The position numbers were made by a program, and so were the translations under genes. The notes under the pieces are model-generated. The model was given only the letters and a program-made list of their open reading frames with translations. It did no database searches and had not been told where the DNA came from. A DNA stretch of 64,000 nucleotides from an uncultured Lachnospiraceae bacterium (GTDB lineage: Bacteria > Bacillota > Clostridia > Lachnospirales > Lachnospiraceae), in contig CADCIK010000004.1 of the NCBI GenBank assembly GCA_902801415.1, positions 84,913 to 148,912 on the forward strand, written 5' to 3'. Positions 7,905 to 16,073 of the stretch are shown here, piece after piece; the stretch's first letter is position 1, and each line of letters starts with the position of its first letter.

Positions 7905-10280
7905 TCAAGCCAATCCTGCAGCGAGACAGATCAATCTGACCAGAAATGCTGCGATCCATGCCACAGCGCACTGTTCTACCACAATACCAAACGCCCATTT
8001 GGAGCCCAGCTCTCTCTTAAATGAGGAGACCGCTGCGACACAAGGCGTATAAAGGAGGCAGAAGATCAGAAGCCCAAATGCTGCAGCCGGTGAAAGCGCC
8101 GCCTGAAGGCCCGCTATAGATCCGAACAGCACAGTGAGAGTAGAGACTACGCTCTCCTTTGCCATAAATCCGGCGATGAGCGCGACGCAGAAGCGCCAGT
8201 CTCCGAACCCCAGAGGTCTCAGGATCGGTGATACGAGGCCGGCCACTGCCGCAAGGATACTGTCCTGGGAATCCACTGCCATATTCAGACGCAGCGTGAA
8301 GGTCTGCAGGAACCAGATCACCAGCGTAGCAATGAAAATAACGGTAAACGCTCTTTCAATGAAATCGCGCGCCTTCTCCCACAAGAGCCGCGCCACGTTG
8401 CCGGGTCTGGGCATGCGGTAGTTGGGCAGTTCCATAACAAACGGGACCGCTTCTCCCCGGAAGAAAAACTTGCGGAATACCCACGCCATGAGGATGCCAA
8501 AAAAGATGCCCGTAATATACATCAAGGTATAGATAATCCACTTGGCGCCTCCGAAGAAGGCTGCTGCAAAGAGCCCGTAGATCGGCATCTTGGCGTTGCA
8601 GCTCATGTAAGGCGTAAGCAGGATGGTCATCTTTCTGTCTCTCTCTGAGGGGAGCGTTCTGGTCGCCATGACGCCGGGTACCGTACAGCCAAAACCCACC
8701 AGCATAGGAACTATGCTGCGCCCGGACAGTCCGATCCTTCGGAGAGGTTTGTCCATGACAAAAGCGATCCTGGCCATATACCCGCTGTCCTCGAGAAGCG
8801 ACAGGAAGAAAAAGAGCACGACGATCAGGGGCAGGAAGCTGAGCACGCTTCCCACGCCGTTGAAAATGCCGTCAATGATCAGCGAGTGAAGCACTGCATT
8901 GACGTGAAGCGCTGTCAGGGCCGCGTCCGTCTTTACCGCAAGCAAGTCGATCCCGGCCTCCAAAAGCTGCTGCAGCGCGTCTCCGATCACGTTGAAGGTG
9001 AGGAAGAACACTGCCGCCATGATCCCGATGAAACACGGGATCGCCGTATAGCGCCCGGTCAGGATCTTGTCGATCTTAAGGCTTCTCTTCCTTTCTATGC
9101 TCTCCCCCGGCTTTACGACCGACGCCTTGCACACGCTGCTGATAAACGAATAGCGCATATCCGCGATCGCAGCCGCCCTGTCGAGTCCCCTTTCCTTCTC
9201 CATCTGTCTGATCAGATGCTCGCAGGTCTCCCGCTCATTCTTATCGAGCTTAAGCGCCTCAATGACACGCTGATCTCCCTCTATCACCTTGTTGGCCGCG
9301 AACCGGATCGGAATATCCGCCGCTTTACAGTGGTCCTCGATCAGGTGCATGATGGAGTGAATACAGCGGTGCACAGCGCCGCCGTGATCGTCCGGTTCAC
9401 AGAAATCCTGTCTCCGCGGTCTCTCCTGGTAATAGGCCACATGCATGGCATGGCTGATCAGTTCATCAATGCCTTCGTTGGACGCTGCAGAGATCGGGAC
9501 GACAGGGATGCCAAGCATATCCTCCATGGTATTGATCCGGATACTGCCTCCGTTTCCCCGCATCTCGTCCATCATATTGAGCGCCAGCACCATAGGAATA
9601 TCCAGCTCCATCAGCTGCATTGTCAGGTACATGTTCCTCTCAATATTGGTCGCGTCAGCGATATTGATGATCCCCTTGGGATGTTCCCTCAGAATAAACT
9701 CTCTTGTAACCAGTTCTTCGCTGCTGTAGGGGGACATGGAATAAATGCCGGGAAGGTCCGTCACGAGCGTGTTTTCTTTCCCTCGGATCATTCCGTCCTT
9801 TCTGTCCACTGTCACGCCGGGGAAGTTTCCTACGTGCTGATTGGAACCTGTCAGCTGGTTGAACAGCGTGGTCTTCCCGCTGTTCTGGTTTCCTGCCAGG
9901 GCAAAGGTGATCTGCGTTCCCTCCGGGAGCGCTGTGGCTGAAGCGGCGTCGTGATAGCGGCCGCCTTCGCCCAGTCCGGGGTGATCTACACGCTCATTGA
10001 CAGGTTCTGCTGCTGCAGTTCCCTTTTCGTTCTCCTTTGCGGCCTCCTCTGCGTCGGACACAGGTATTACAGTGATCTTATCTGCGTCATCAAGTCTTAG
10101 CGTCAGATCATACCCGTGCACAGCAAGCTGGACCGGATCTCCCATAGGAGCGTATTTCACTACTTTTACTACAGTTCCGGGAATCATGCCCATATCAAGA
10201 AAATGCTGCCGCAGAGCGCCTTTTCCGCCCACTTCAGCGATAATGCCGGTCTGGCCGATCCCCATATCTTTGATCGTCAT
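7905..10280 (-). CDS. feoB: FeoA-FeoB fused ferrous iron transporter
   Basis: Inner-membrane Fe(II) uptake protein of 791 residues. Residues 1-72 form a FeoA-like SH3 domain (MGIGQTGIIAEVGG...). A low-complexity linker to about residue 118 leads to the FeoB G domain: G1 GNQNSGKTT at 130-138 (usual GNPNSGKTT, Pro replaced by Gln), G3 DLPG at 175-178 and G4 NMMD at 235-238. The helical insert follows, then the membrane domain with two Gate repeats (LVGFGCTVPGVMATRTL and LLYTPCVAAVSSFKRE). No separate feoA or feoC gene is adjacent. The promoter is consensus-like and no Fur box was recognised. Confidence 0.95.
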   Translation of the reverse strand: MTIKDMGIGQTGIIAEVGGKGALRQHFLDMGMIPGTVVKVVKYAPMGDPVQLAVHGYDLTLRLDDADKITVIPVSDAEEAAKENEKGTAAAEPVNERVDHPGLGEGGRYHDAASATALPEGTQITFALAGNQNSGKTTLFNQLTGSNQHVGNFPGVTVDRKDGMIRGKENTLVTDLPGIYSMSPYSSEELVTREFILREHPKGIINIADATNIERNMYLTMQLMELDIPMVLALNMMDEMRGNGGSIRINTMEDMLGIPVVPISAASNEGIDELISHAMHVAYYQERPRRQDFCEPDDHGGAVHRCIHSIMHLIEDHCKAADIPIRFAANKVIEGDQRVIEALKLDKNERETCEHLIRQMEKERGLDRAAAIADMRYSFISSVCKASVVKPGESIERKRSLKIDKILTGRYTAIPCFIGIMAAVFFLTFNVIGDALQQLLEAGIDLLAVKTDAALTALHVNAVLHSLIIDGIFNGVGSVLSFLPLIVVLFFFLSLLEDSGYMARIAFVMDKPLRRIGLSGRSIVPMLVGFGCTVPGVMATRTLPSERDRKMTILLTPYMSCNAKMPIYGLFAAAFFGGAKWIIYTLMYITGIFFGILMAWVFRKFFFRGEAVPFVMELPNYRMPRPGNVARLLWEKARDFIERAFTVIFIATLVIWFLQTFTLRLNMAVDSQDSILAAVAGLVSPILRPLGFGDWRFCVALIAGFMAKESVVSTLTVLFGSIAGLQAALSPAAAFGLLIFCLLYTPCVAAVSSFKRELGSKWAFGIVVEQCAVAWIAAFLVRLICLAAGLA

Positions 10281-10318
10281 ATTTTCTCCATTCTGAGATT
10301 ATCGTAAGCTTCTACAGT

Positions 10319-10347
10319 ATTATATCTGTCCGCGCCTCTTTTGTCCA
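10319..10347 (-). promoter_or_regulatory. Promoter of feoB
   Basis: Minus-strand TGGACA (10342-10347) and a perfect TATAAT (10319-10324) are 17 bases apart, about 40 bases before the feoB start. I see no clear Fur palindrome over it. Confidence 0.7.
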
Positions 10348-10444
10348 TTTGGATCACCCTGTTGCTGCGGAAGCATCCTGCCCTCTTTGTTTGTGCAATA
10401 TTTACTATTTTGGCACTTTAATTCCCTCTATTATGTGCAGATTG

Positions 10445-10473
10445 TTGACTTGCATGCCTGCGGATGATACACT
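10445..10473 (+). promoter_or_regulatory. Promoter of pfkB
   Basis: Plus-strand TTGACT (10445-10450) and TACACT (10468-10473) are 17 bases apart, leaving a leader of about 70 bases that includes a small hairpin (CGGTG/CACCG, 10500-10516). Confidence 0.65.
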
Positions 10474-10552
10474 GATTCTATATTCCGTTAATCATTTCAC
10501 GGTGTTTACTTCACCGGGACCATGCAGAAAAATGAAGGAGGCAGGATCAGAT

Positions 10553-11455
10553 ATGATCTATACTGTTACGTTCAACCCCTCTCTTGATTACATTGTAAGA
10601 GTCAACAACTTCAAGCCCGGCGTCATCAACCGCACCTATTATGAGAACATCCTTCCCGGCGGCAAGGGCATCAATGTTTCGATCGTGCTCTCAAACCTGG
10701 GTCATGACAGCGTTGCGCTCGGCTTTATGGCAGGCTTTACCGGAGAAGACATCGAGGATCTGATGAAAGGATTCGGGTGCGGGACCGATTTTATCCGCGT
10801 GAAGGAAGGTTTCTCCCGCATCAATGTCAAGATGAAATCCGATGAGGAGACCGAGATCAACGGGCAGGGGCCCCGCATCACGGAGGAAGATATTGAAAAG
10901 CTCTATGAGAAACTCGACAGTCTCGTGGCAGGCGACATCCTGATCATCTCGGGCAGCGTCCCCAACACGCTTCCCCAGGACGTCTATGAGCGGATCATGA
11001 AGAGATTGGACGGCAGGGGAATCCGCATTATTGTCGACGCAGAGAGAGACCTTCTCACAAAGTCGCTCCGCTATCATCCCTGGCTGATCAAGCCCAACAA
11101 TCACGAGCTCGGTGCGATCTACGGTGTGACGCTGCGCACTCAGGACGAGGTGATCCCCTATGCCAAGAAGCTCCAGGAGGAAGGCGCGCAGAATGTCCTG
11201 ATCTCCATGGCCGGTGAAGGCGCTGTGTTTATCTCCGAAAAGGGAGAAGTCTTTAAGAGCCCCGCGCCTAAGGGAACCCTCGTCAATTCGATCGGGGCCG
11301 GAGACTCCATGGTCGCCGGATTTGTCAGCGGATACCTTGAGACGGAAGACTTCCACAAAGCTTTCCGCATGGGACTTGCAACCGGAAGCGCCAGCGCGTT
11401 CTCACCGGATCTCGCGACAAGGCCCGAGGTCGAGGCGCTGCTCGAGACATTCTGA
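10553..11455 (+). CDS. pfkB: 1-phosphofructokinase (PfkB family)
   Basis: PfkB-family sugar-phosphate kinase, most like FruK, which makes fructose-1,6-bisphosphate from fructose-1-phosphate; tagatose-6-phosphate kinase is the close alternative. It has 300 residues with NPSLDYIV at 8-15, GGKGINVS at 37-44 and the anion hole and catalytic base GAGDS at 248-252 (Asp251). The ATG at 10553 follows a strong AAGGAGG; the frame is open further upstream, but that stretch has no family similarity. It stands alone, with no fructose PTS or FruR-type regulator beside it, so the substrate is less certain than the family. Confidence 0.87.
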   Translation: MIYTVTFNPSLDYIVRVNNFKPGVINRTYYENILPGGKGINVSIVLSNLGHDSVALGFMAGFTGEDIEDLMKGFGCGTDFIRVKEGFSRINVKMKSDEETEINGQGPRITEEDIEKLYEKLDSLVAGDILIISGSVPNTLPQDVYERIMKRLDGRGIRIIVDAERDLLTKSLRYHPWLIKPNNHELGAIYGVTLRTQDEVIPYAKKLQEEGAQNVLISMAGEGAVFISEKGEVFKSPAPKGTLVNSIGAGDSMVAGFVSGYLETEDFHKAFRMGLATGSASAFSPDLATRPEVEALLETF

Positions 11456-11497
11456 GCACGGTTTATTCCTTCAGGGGGGATAAATATATTATATGCA

Positions 11498-11531
11498 GGA
11501 AGCCGGGGAGTTTATCTCCCCGGCTTCTTCC
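11498..11531 (+). terminator. Terminator of pfkB
   Basis: A stem of GGAAGCCGGGGAG with its complement around the loop TTTAT is followed by TTCCTTTTTC, 43 bases past the pfkB stop. Confidence 0.85.
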
Positions 11532-11608
11532 TTTTTCTGCGGGGCGCTGTTCTCCCCGTCTCACCCATATTCTTCGCACAGCCGCCATCTGCATTCCGAT
11601 TTGCTCTC

Positions 11609-13483
11609 TTACCGGCTCTCGTTTCTCGTCTTTACGATCTTTTCATAAATCGCGTAATTCTCCTGGTCAAAACAGCACATGACCACATGCATCACATAAT
11701 CCTTATGTCCCGCCAGCCACTTTCCGACCGTGTCCATCGCGATCTGTGCGGCCTCCTCTTTGGGGTAGCCGTAAACGCCTGTCGAAATATTGGGGAATAT
11801 AATGCTGTGAAGCCCGTTCTGCCTGGCAAGTTCCAGAGACTTGGTATAGCAGGAGGCCAGAAGGATCGGATCCTCCTCGTCGCCGTCGTAGATCGGACCG
11901 ACTGTATGGATCACGTACCTGGCCGGCAGATCATAGCCGCGCGTGATCTTAGCCTCTCCGGTATGGCATCCGTTCAGCGTCCTGCATTCCGCAAGCAGCC
12001 CGGGACCGGCCGCCCTGTGGATCGCTCCGTCAACGCCCCCGCCTCCCAGCAGGGATGTGTTGGCCGCATTGACGATACAATCCGCCTTCATTTTCGTGAT
12101 ATCACCCTTTGTGACCAGAATTCCGCTCTTAGCGGCCCGTTTCGCCGCCTCTTCCGCCTTCAGGATCTGTTCGATGACCTTTCGGTCCAGAAACAGCGGG
12201 TTCTTTTCCGGATTGAGGACGATCCCGCTGATCTTGTCGGGCGCCCTGTTCGCTGCCGGCGCCTGCGCCGTGTATTGCTCCAGCGCTTTGCGGATCGGCG
12301 CTCCCATAGCCGGATCCTTCGCCGACTGGCCGCTCTTATAGGCTTCTTCGCTTGTGTAAGCGACCTGCCATGTACGTCCGTCCCTGGTTGAAATGAGTTT
12401 CATCCTGAGAGCTCTGGCAGGTGTCTTCGCTCCTCCCTGAAGTTTAAAGGGCTGTACCGGAAACAGGACATGTCCGCCGTCGTGCATCGCTCTGCGAAGC
12501 GCTTCAAGGCACTGTACAAGGTGCTCTCTGGTCCTGTCCTGCGCAAGCGCCGCGAGACTCTTTTCCAGCTGTTCGCTGCCGGCAAAAGACAGCTTCACGG
12601 CTTTTTCTTTCTGCGGGGCGGCAAGGGCGTTCTTCCAGGCCTGCATCCGCGCGGGATCCTTCTCCCTTGCAATTCGGTCTTCCTCCAGCTTTTGGTCAAA
12701 GCGCTCGAGGACAGCCAGAAGATCGTCCGACAGCCTCTCTCTCGCTTCCTGTTTGAGGTGCTCCGGCACCCCGTAAAATGCCTCCGCCATACTGCCCGCT
12801 ATACAGGTCAGCGTATCAGAGTCACCGCCGAGCGATACCGCAAGGCGGATCACGTTCTCAAAGCTGTCTCCCTCCAGAAACGCACAGATCGCCTGCGGCA
12901 CAGTCTCCTGACAGGACTCCACGTGATGATAGGTGGGGCGGATCTCATCACATGTTTTGGACAAGTCATATCCAAATGCCTTTGAGATCGTATCCTTGAT
13001 CTGTTCCTTGGAGGCGCCGTGGATCGCCATGAAGATAACGGCAGCCGTCGCCTGGGCTCCCTTGATCCCCTCGGGATGGTTGTGGGATACGACCGCTGTG
13101 ATCGCCGCGATCTGCAGCATCTGCTGCAGGTTCTCCTGACATAGCCAGGCGGCCGCAGACACGCGCATAGCGCTCCCGTTTCCGAAGCTGTTGTAAGGCT
13201 TTGGGTCGTCCTTATCCAGCCACATGCTGAAATTCACGCCATAGCCTGCAAAAGGATATCTGCGCCCGTACTTCTTCATCGCTTCGATCAGCGCCTTTTT
13301 CATTGTCTCCTCGTCGGCGTCGATCCCGCAGTTCATCAGCGCTTCCGCCACAGCCAGCGTCATAATGCTGTCATCCGTGAACTCGGATCGATCCGAAAAA
13401 AGATCGAAGTCCGTCGTCTTGATATTGTTCTGGTCAAACTCATAGGGACTTCCGATGATATCTCCCAGTATTGCTCCGTACAT
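11609..13483 (-). CDS. ADP-ribosylglycohydrolase / SseB-like / macrodomain fusion protein
   Basis: Three recognisable parts in one 624-residue chain. Residues 1-260 are an ADP-ribosylglycohydrolase of the DraG/ARH type: it begins [14 protein letters not shown], and both metal-site motifs are present (FTDDS at 35-39, GGDSDT at 219-224). Residues about 310-440 resemble an SseB N-terminal domain ([38 protein letters not shown]). Residues about 455-620 are a MacroD-type macrodomain: [38 protein letters not shown] and the ISTGVYGYP loop. Such modules remove ADP-ribose from proteins or bind and hydrolyse its derivatives; the cellular target is unknown. AAAGGAG precedes the ATG, and the HAD gene ends 15 bases upstream, so both form one operon. 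No signal peptide is seen, so it is probably cytoplasmic. The SseB call is weaker than the other two. Confidence 0.85.
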   Translation of the reverse strand: MYGAILGDIIGSPYEFDQNNIKTTDFDLFSDRSEFTDDSIMTLAVAEALMNCGIDADEETMKKALIEAMKKYGRRYPFAGYGVNFSMWLDKDDPKPYNSFGNGSAMRVSAAAWLCQENLQQMLQIAAITAVVSHNHPEGIKGAQATAAVIFMAIHGASKEQIKDTISKAFGYDLSKTCDEIRPTYHHVESCQETVPQAICAFLEGDSFENVIRLAVSLGGDSDTLTCIAGSMAEAFYGVPEHLKQEARERLSDDLLAVLERFDQKLEEDRIAREKDPARMQAWKNALAAPQKEKAVKLSFAGSEQLEKSLAALAQDRTREHLVQCLEALRRAMHDGGHVLFPVQPFKLQGGAKTPARALRMKLISTRDGRTWQVAYTSEEAYKSGQSAKDPAMGAPIRKALEQYTAQAPAANRAPDKISGIVLNPEKNPLFLDRKVIEQILKAEEAAKRAAKSGILVTKGDITKMKADCIVNAANTSLLGGGGVDGAIHRAAGPGLLAECRTLNGCHTGEAKITRGYDLPARYVIHTVGPIYDGDEEDPILLASCYTKSLELARQNGLHSIIFPNISTGVYGYPKEEAAQIAMDTVGKWLAGHKDYVMHVVMCCFDQENYAIYEKIVKTRNESR

Positions 13484-13498
13484 ATTCCGTTCTCCTTT

Positions 13499-14317
13499 CT
13501 AAAGGACAAACTTCAGGATCGCCTCCGCGACTCCGTCATGCTCATTGTCCGCCGTAATGTGGTCCGCTGCTGCAATGACTTCATGATCTGAATTGCCCAT
13601 TGCGACGGACAGACCCGCGGCTCTCATAAGCCCGAGATCGTTGTTTCCATCCCCCATAGCCATGACTTCCCCGGCCGGAATTCCGAGTTCTGCTGCCAGG
13701 TCCAGGAAGGCCTCTCCCTTATCTGCGTCCTCTGAGACGATCTCCAGATCCGTGGCCCAAGGGAAAATAATGCGGATCCCTTCGATGCACGCAACTCTGG
13801 AAAGCACTTCCCCTCTCTCTGCCGGGGACGCGCACATAATAGAAATGTTCTCGATCCCGCCCCGCTTTTCAGACAGGCTCCCATACAGGTCCTTCACCTG
13901 GATCCGGCTCTTTCTCAGATATGCGAGGATCGGCGTTCCCTCAAACTTCTTCCATAATTGTTCGTGCGTCTGCGGGTCGTGGAATCCATGGCCTTCTGCA
14001 AAAAACTCGCGGATGATGCTGTTTTCTTCAGCGGCTTTGAGTATCTCCAGCGCCTTCTCGGCGGGCATGCAGTGCTCTCTGATCGTTCTGTTCTTTGCCC
14101 TGTCCGTTATCACAGCGCCGTTGGAGGTGATCACATAGCGTATGAACGGAAGCGCCTCCACCGCTTCGGGAATACCCGAGAGAGGCCGTCCCGTCACCGG
14201 AACGATGTGGATCCCTCTGCGCGCAGCCAGAGCCAAAACCTCGCTGTTCTTCTTTGTAAGTCTCTTATCCCTTGTCAGCAATGTGCCATCCAGGTCAAGA
14301 CCGATCATCCTGATCAT
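13499..14317 (-). CDS. Cof-type HAD-IIB phosphatase
   Basis: Predicted sugar-phosphate or nucleotide phosphatase of the haloacid dehalogenase superfamily, Cof subfamily, 272 residues. Motif I is DLDGT at 8-12 (nucleophile Asp8, acid Asp10), motif II is VTGRP, and the C-terminal GDGNNDLGLM supplies the metal-binding aspartates. The ATG at 14317 follows GAGGAGAG; an upstream in-frame start would add 15 residues unlike the family. It is cotranscribed with the ADP-ribose-related fusion, so a phosphorylated ribose derivative is a possible substrate, but that is only inference from context. Specificity cannot be read from sequence. Confidence 0.88.
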   Translation of the reverse strand: MIRMIGLDLDGTLLTRDKRLTKKNSEVLALAARRGIHIVPVTGRPLSGIPEAVEALPFIRYVITSNGAVITDRAKNRTIREHCMPAEKALEILKAAEENSIIREFFAEGHGFHDPQTHEQLWKKFEGTPILAYLRKSRIQVKDLYGSLSEKRGGIENISIMCASPAERGEVLSRVACIEGIRIIFPWATDLEIVSEDADKGEAFLDLAAELGIPAGEVMAMGDGNNDLGLMRAAGLSVAMGNSDHEVIAAADHITADNEHDGVAEAILKFVL

Positions 14318-14367
14318 AGCTGTCTCTCCTCTGCCGCCCGCACTGTCTCTGCAGGTCAGCATTTATA

Positions 14368-14400
14368 ATTATACCATGCCCGTCTCAAACATGATATAAT
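14368..14400. promoter_or_regulatory. Back-to-back extended -10 promoters for the HAD operon and the ftsK-like gene
   Basis: Plus strand: TGATATAAT, an extended -10 with TATAAT at 14395-14400, serves the ftsK-like gene. Minus strand: TGGTATAAT, with TATAAT at 14368-14373, serves the HAD gene. Neither has a good -35. The two -10 hexamers are only 21 bases apart, so the polymerases should exclude each other. Confidence 0.55.
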
Positions 14401-14410
14401 CCAAATGTCG

Positions 14411-14430
14411 GTACGCCTTCTGCGTACCGC
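14411..14430 (+). promoter_or_regulatory. Leader hairpin upstream of the ftsK-like gene
   Basis: GGTACGC and GCGTACC pair around the loop CTTCT, followed by a short pyrimidine run and then the AAGGAG ribosome site at 14440-14445. Because the U run is short, this may be an mRNA 5' stabiliser or a weak attenuator; which one cannot be decided here. Confidence 0.4.
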
Positions 14431-14451
14431 GCTTTTCTTAAGGAGCAGAGC

Positions 14452-15648
14452 ATGGCAGTTTTTATTCTTCCCAAGACAAGGGAAATCCTCAAATATCATA
14501 CGAGATGGAATGACCAGGCACTCATGCCTTATATTGACGATCTGATCGACCTCTGGGCTGAGAATGACATAAAGGGCACCCTGGATGTGAGCATTCAGGG
14601 GCCTATGATGACACGCTTTGGCATAAAGCCCGCGGATATGCGGAGCGCGAGCCGTATCATCAAGCTTGAATCCACATATAAGGCTGTCTTTCTTCGAAGA
14701 GACCTCAAAGTCTACCGCCGCGCGGGCCGGATCTATATCGACATCCCCTGGCAGCGCGACCAGGTCTTTCTGGGCGATCTTCTTACAAGCCGCGAATACG
14801 AGTCCTCCCAGGGTCTTCCTCTGGCCATAGGCATGAACATCTACCGCGACTGCATCATGCATGAACTTACGGACGTTCCGCATCTTCTGGTCGGCGGAAG
14901 CCCCAGCAGCGGACTGGACGAATTTCTGGAGGGCCTTCTTCTGAGTATCCTGATCCATCAGACACCGGAGGAGATGGAGCTCTATCTCTGTTCTTCCGGT
15001 AATCTCGGTTTCGAAGAGTATGCAGAACTGCCCTACTGCCACGTGGTCTCCTCTGTCCGCAATACCATGGCTATGCTTTCGGAGATGAGCCGGGAAGTCG
15101 AGAGACGGAGCGAACTGCTCTATAATGCGCGCTGCCGCAATATTTTCCAGTACAACGAGCGGGGCGGAAACCTTCGCCACAAGATCATTATGATCACGGA
15201 ATACCACAGGCTTTTTACTTCCAACAAGCAGGCTGCGATGGCCTATATCCTGCGCCTGTCACAGTTGGCCGGTCCCTGCGGCATTCACCTGATCCTGGCA
15301 TCCTCTGAACCTGCGTGTCTGCGCGGCCTCAAGGAAAGTTTTCCCGCCCGCGTCTGCCTGAAAGTCCGCAGCGCATCCGATTCTGTCGCCCTTCTCGACC
15401 AGAAGGGAGGCGAAGAGCTGCCCCGCAAGGGCTCTCTTCTCTATATGGACGGACACGATCCGGACCCGCAGATGCTGCAGTCCGGCACGATCACCGCCAA
15501 AGAGATCCGCGGAGTCATCAATGCCCTGGGCAGCAACTACATCAATCTCAGGAAGCAGTCCATCTTTGACGAGATCGAGGATGAAGATCCCGAGGACCCG
15601 GAAAGGCACGATTCTCAAAAAGGCATATTGTCCCGTTTCAGAAAATGA
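14452..15648 (+). CDS. FtsK/SpoIIIE-like protein with degenerate ATPase site
   Basis: Soluble 398-residue protein that follows the FtsK/SpoIIIE motor core: GPMMTRFGIKP at 50-60 matches the FtsK GPTVTRYEL-type segment, then a LAIGMNIYRD element and HLLVGGSPSSGLDEF at 144-158. The last aligns with HLLVAGATGSGKSV, but the Walker A lysine is Leu155 and the following serine is Asp156. In the Walker B segment (KIIMITEYHRL, 244-254) the aspartate is Thr249 while Glu250 is kept. The GIHLILASSEP and SFPARVCLKVRSASDSVALLD segments match the FtsK GIHLILATQRP and IPTRIAFRVSSKVDSRTILD regions. There is no membrane anchor and no C-terminal gamma domain; it ends in an acidic stretch and a basic tail. It is probably unable to hydrolyse ATP and may act as a DNA-binding or regulatory partner. 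AAGGAG precedes the ATG. Confidence 0.8.
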   Translation: MAVFILPKTREILKYHTRWNDQALMPYIDDLIDLWAENDIKGTLDVSIQGPMMTRFGIKPADMRSASRIIKLESTYKAVFLRRDLKVYRRAGRIYIDIPWQRDQVFLGDLLTSREYESSQGLPLAIGMNIYRDCIMHELTDVPHLLVGGSPSSGLDEFLEGLLLSILIHQTPEEMELYLCSSGNLGFEEYAELPYCHVVSSVRNTMAMLSEMSREVERRSELLYNARCRNIFQYNERGGNLRHKIIMITEYHRLFTSNKQAAMAYILRLSQLAGPCGIHLILASSEPACLRGLKESFPARVCLKVRSASDSVALLDQKGGEELPRKGSLLYMDGHDPDPQMLQSGTITAKEIRGVINALGSNYINLRKQSIFDEIEDEDPEDPERHDSQKGILSRFRK

Positions 15649-15669
15649 CTCCTCTGGTCAATGGTCAAA

Positions 15670-15708
15670 AGTGGATAATGTGGATTAATTTGTGGAAAAC
15701 TTTACACA
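15670..15708. promoter_or_regulatory. Cluster of four DnaA-box-like 9-mers
   Basis: Within 39 bases four 9-mers resemble the DnaA box TTWTNCACA: TTATCCACT (15670-15678, minus), TAATCCACA (15679-15687, minus), TTTTCCACA (15691-15699, minus, exact) and CTTTACACA (15700-15708, plus). The surrounding DNA (about 15660-15770) is AT-rich and has no convincing gene. Confidence 0.35.
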
Positions 15709-15868
15709 ATGCACACAAATTGCGTGTAAATTCACGCAAATTTGACCGGCACGGTCTATTTTCTCACAATACATCTGCGTTCATCAGGATATATTTGAAA
15801 GTCTTCAGCACCGCAGCGATCCCGGTACGGAACACGGCTGTACCTGCATACCTGAAACCGCAAAAAGA

Positions 15869-15910
15869 AAAGCCATAATGATAAGTGCTTCACTTATCAC
15901 TATGGCTTTA
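15869..15910 (-). terminator. Terminator after tRNA-Ala
   Basis: A long stem (AAAGCCATA, one mismatch, then GATAAGTG, and their complements) with a short loop is followed on the minus strand by TTTTCTTTTTG, five bases past the tRNA 3' end. Confidence 0.85.
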
Positions 15911-15914
15911 TTCG

Positions 15915-15987
15915 TGGAGATAGCGGGATTCGAACCCGTGACCTCTGCGTTGCGAACGCAGCGCTCTCCCAGCTGAGCTATATCCCC
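15915..15987 (-). tRNA. tRNA-Ala (CGC)
   Basis: A 73-base cloverleaf on the minus strand. The acceptor stem GGGGATA pairs with TATCTCC with one G-U pair. The D arm is GCTC...GAGC. The anticodon stem CTGCG/CGCAG encloses TTCGCAA, giving anticodon CGC for alanine GCG codons. The T arm has TTCGAAT in its loop and one A-C mismatch at the base of the stem. CCA is not encoded. It has its own consensus promoter and terminator. Confidence 0.93.
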
Positions 15988-15993
15988 AAATAT

Positions 15994-16036
15994 CAGCTGC
16001 CCGATTATTATATTCGGGCAGCTGTCCTTTTGTCAA
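15994..16036 (-). promoter_or_regulatory. tRNA-Ala promoter with an inverted repeat around the -10
   Basis: A perfect TTGACA (16031-16036) and a perfect TATAAT (16007-16012) are 18 bases apart. An 11-bp perfect inverted repeat (CAGCTGCCCGA at 15994-16004 and its complement at 16014-16024) brackets the -10 element. No T run follows, so it is not a typical ftsZ terminator. Confidence 0.75.
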
Positions 16037-16073
16037 GTATGAATCTCAAAGTCATCCCTGCGAAGGAATGCGG

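Noticed and set aside
10281-10440. Fur box upstream of feoB
   Set aside because: The promoter is clear, but no palindrome resembling the Fur consensus overlaps it.
15645-15878. 77-codon plus-strand frame after the ftsK-like gene
   Set aside because: It has no ribosome site and no family-like composition, and overlaps the AT-rich DnaA-box-like region.
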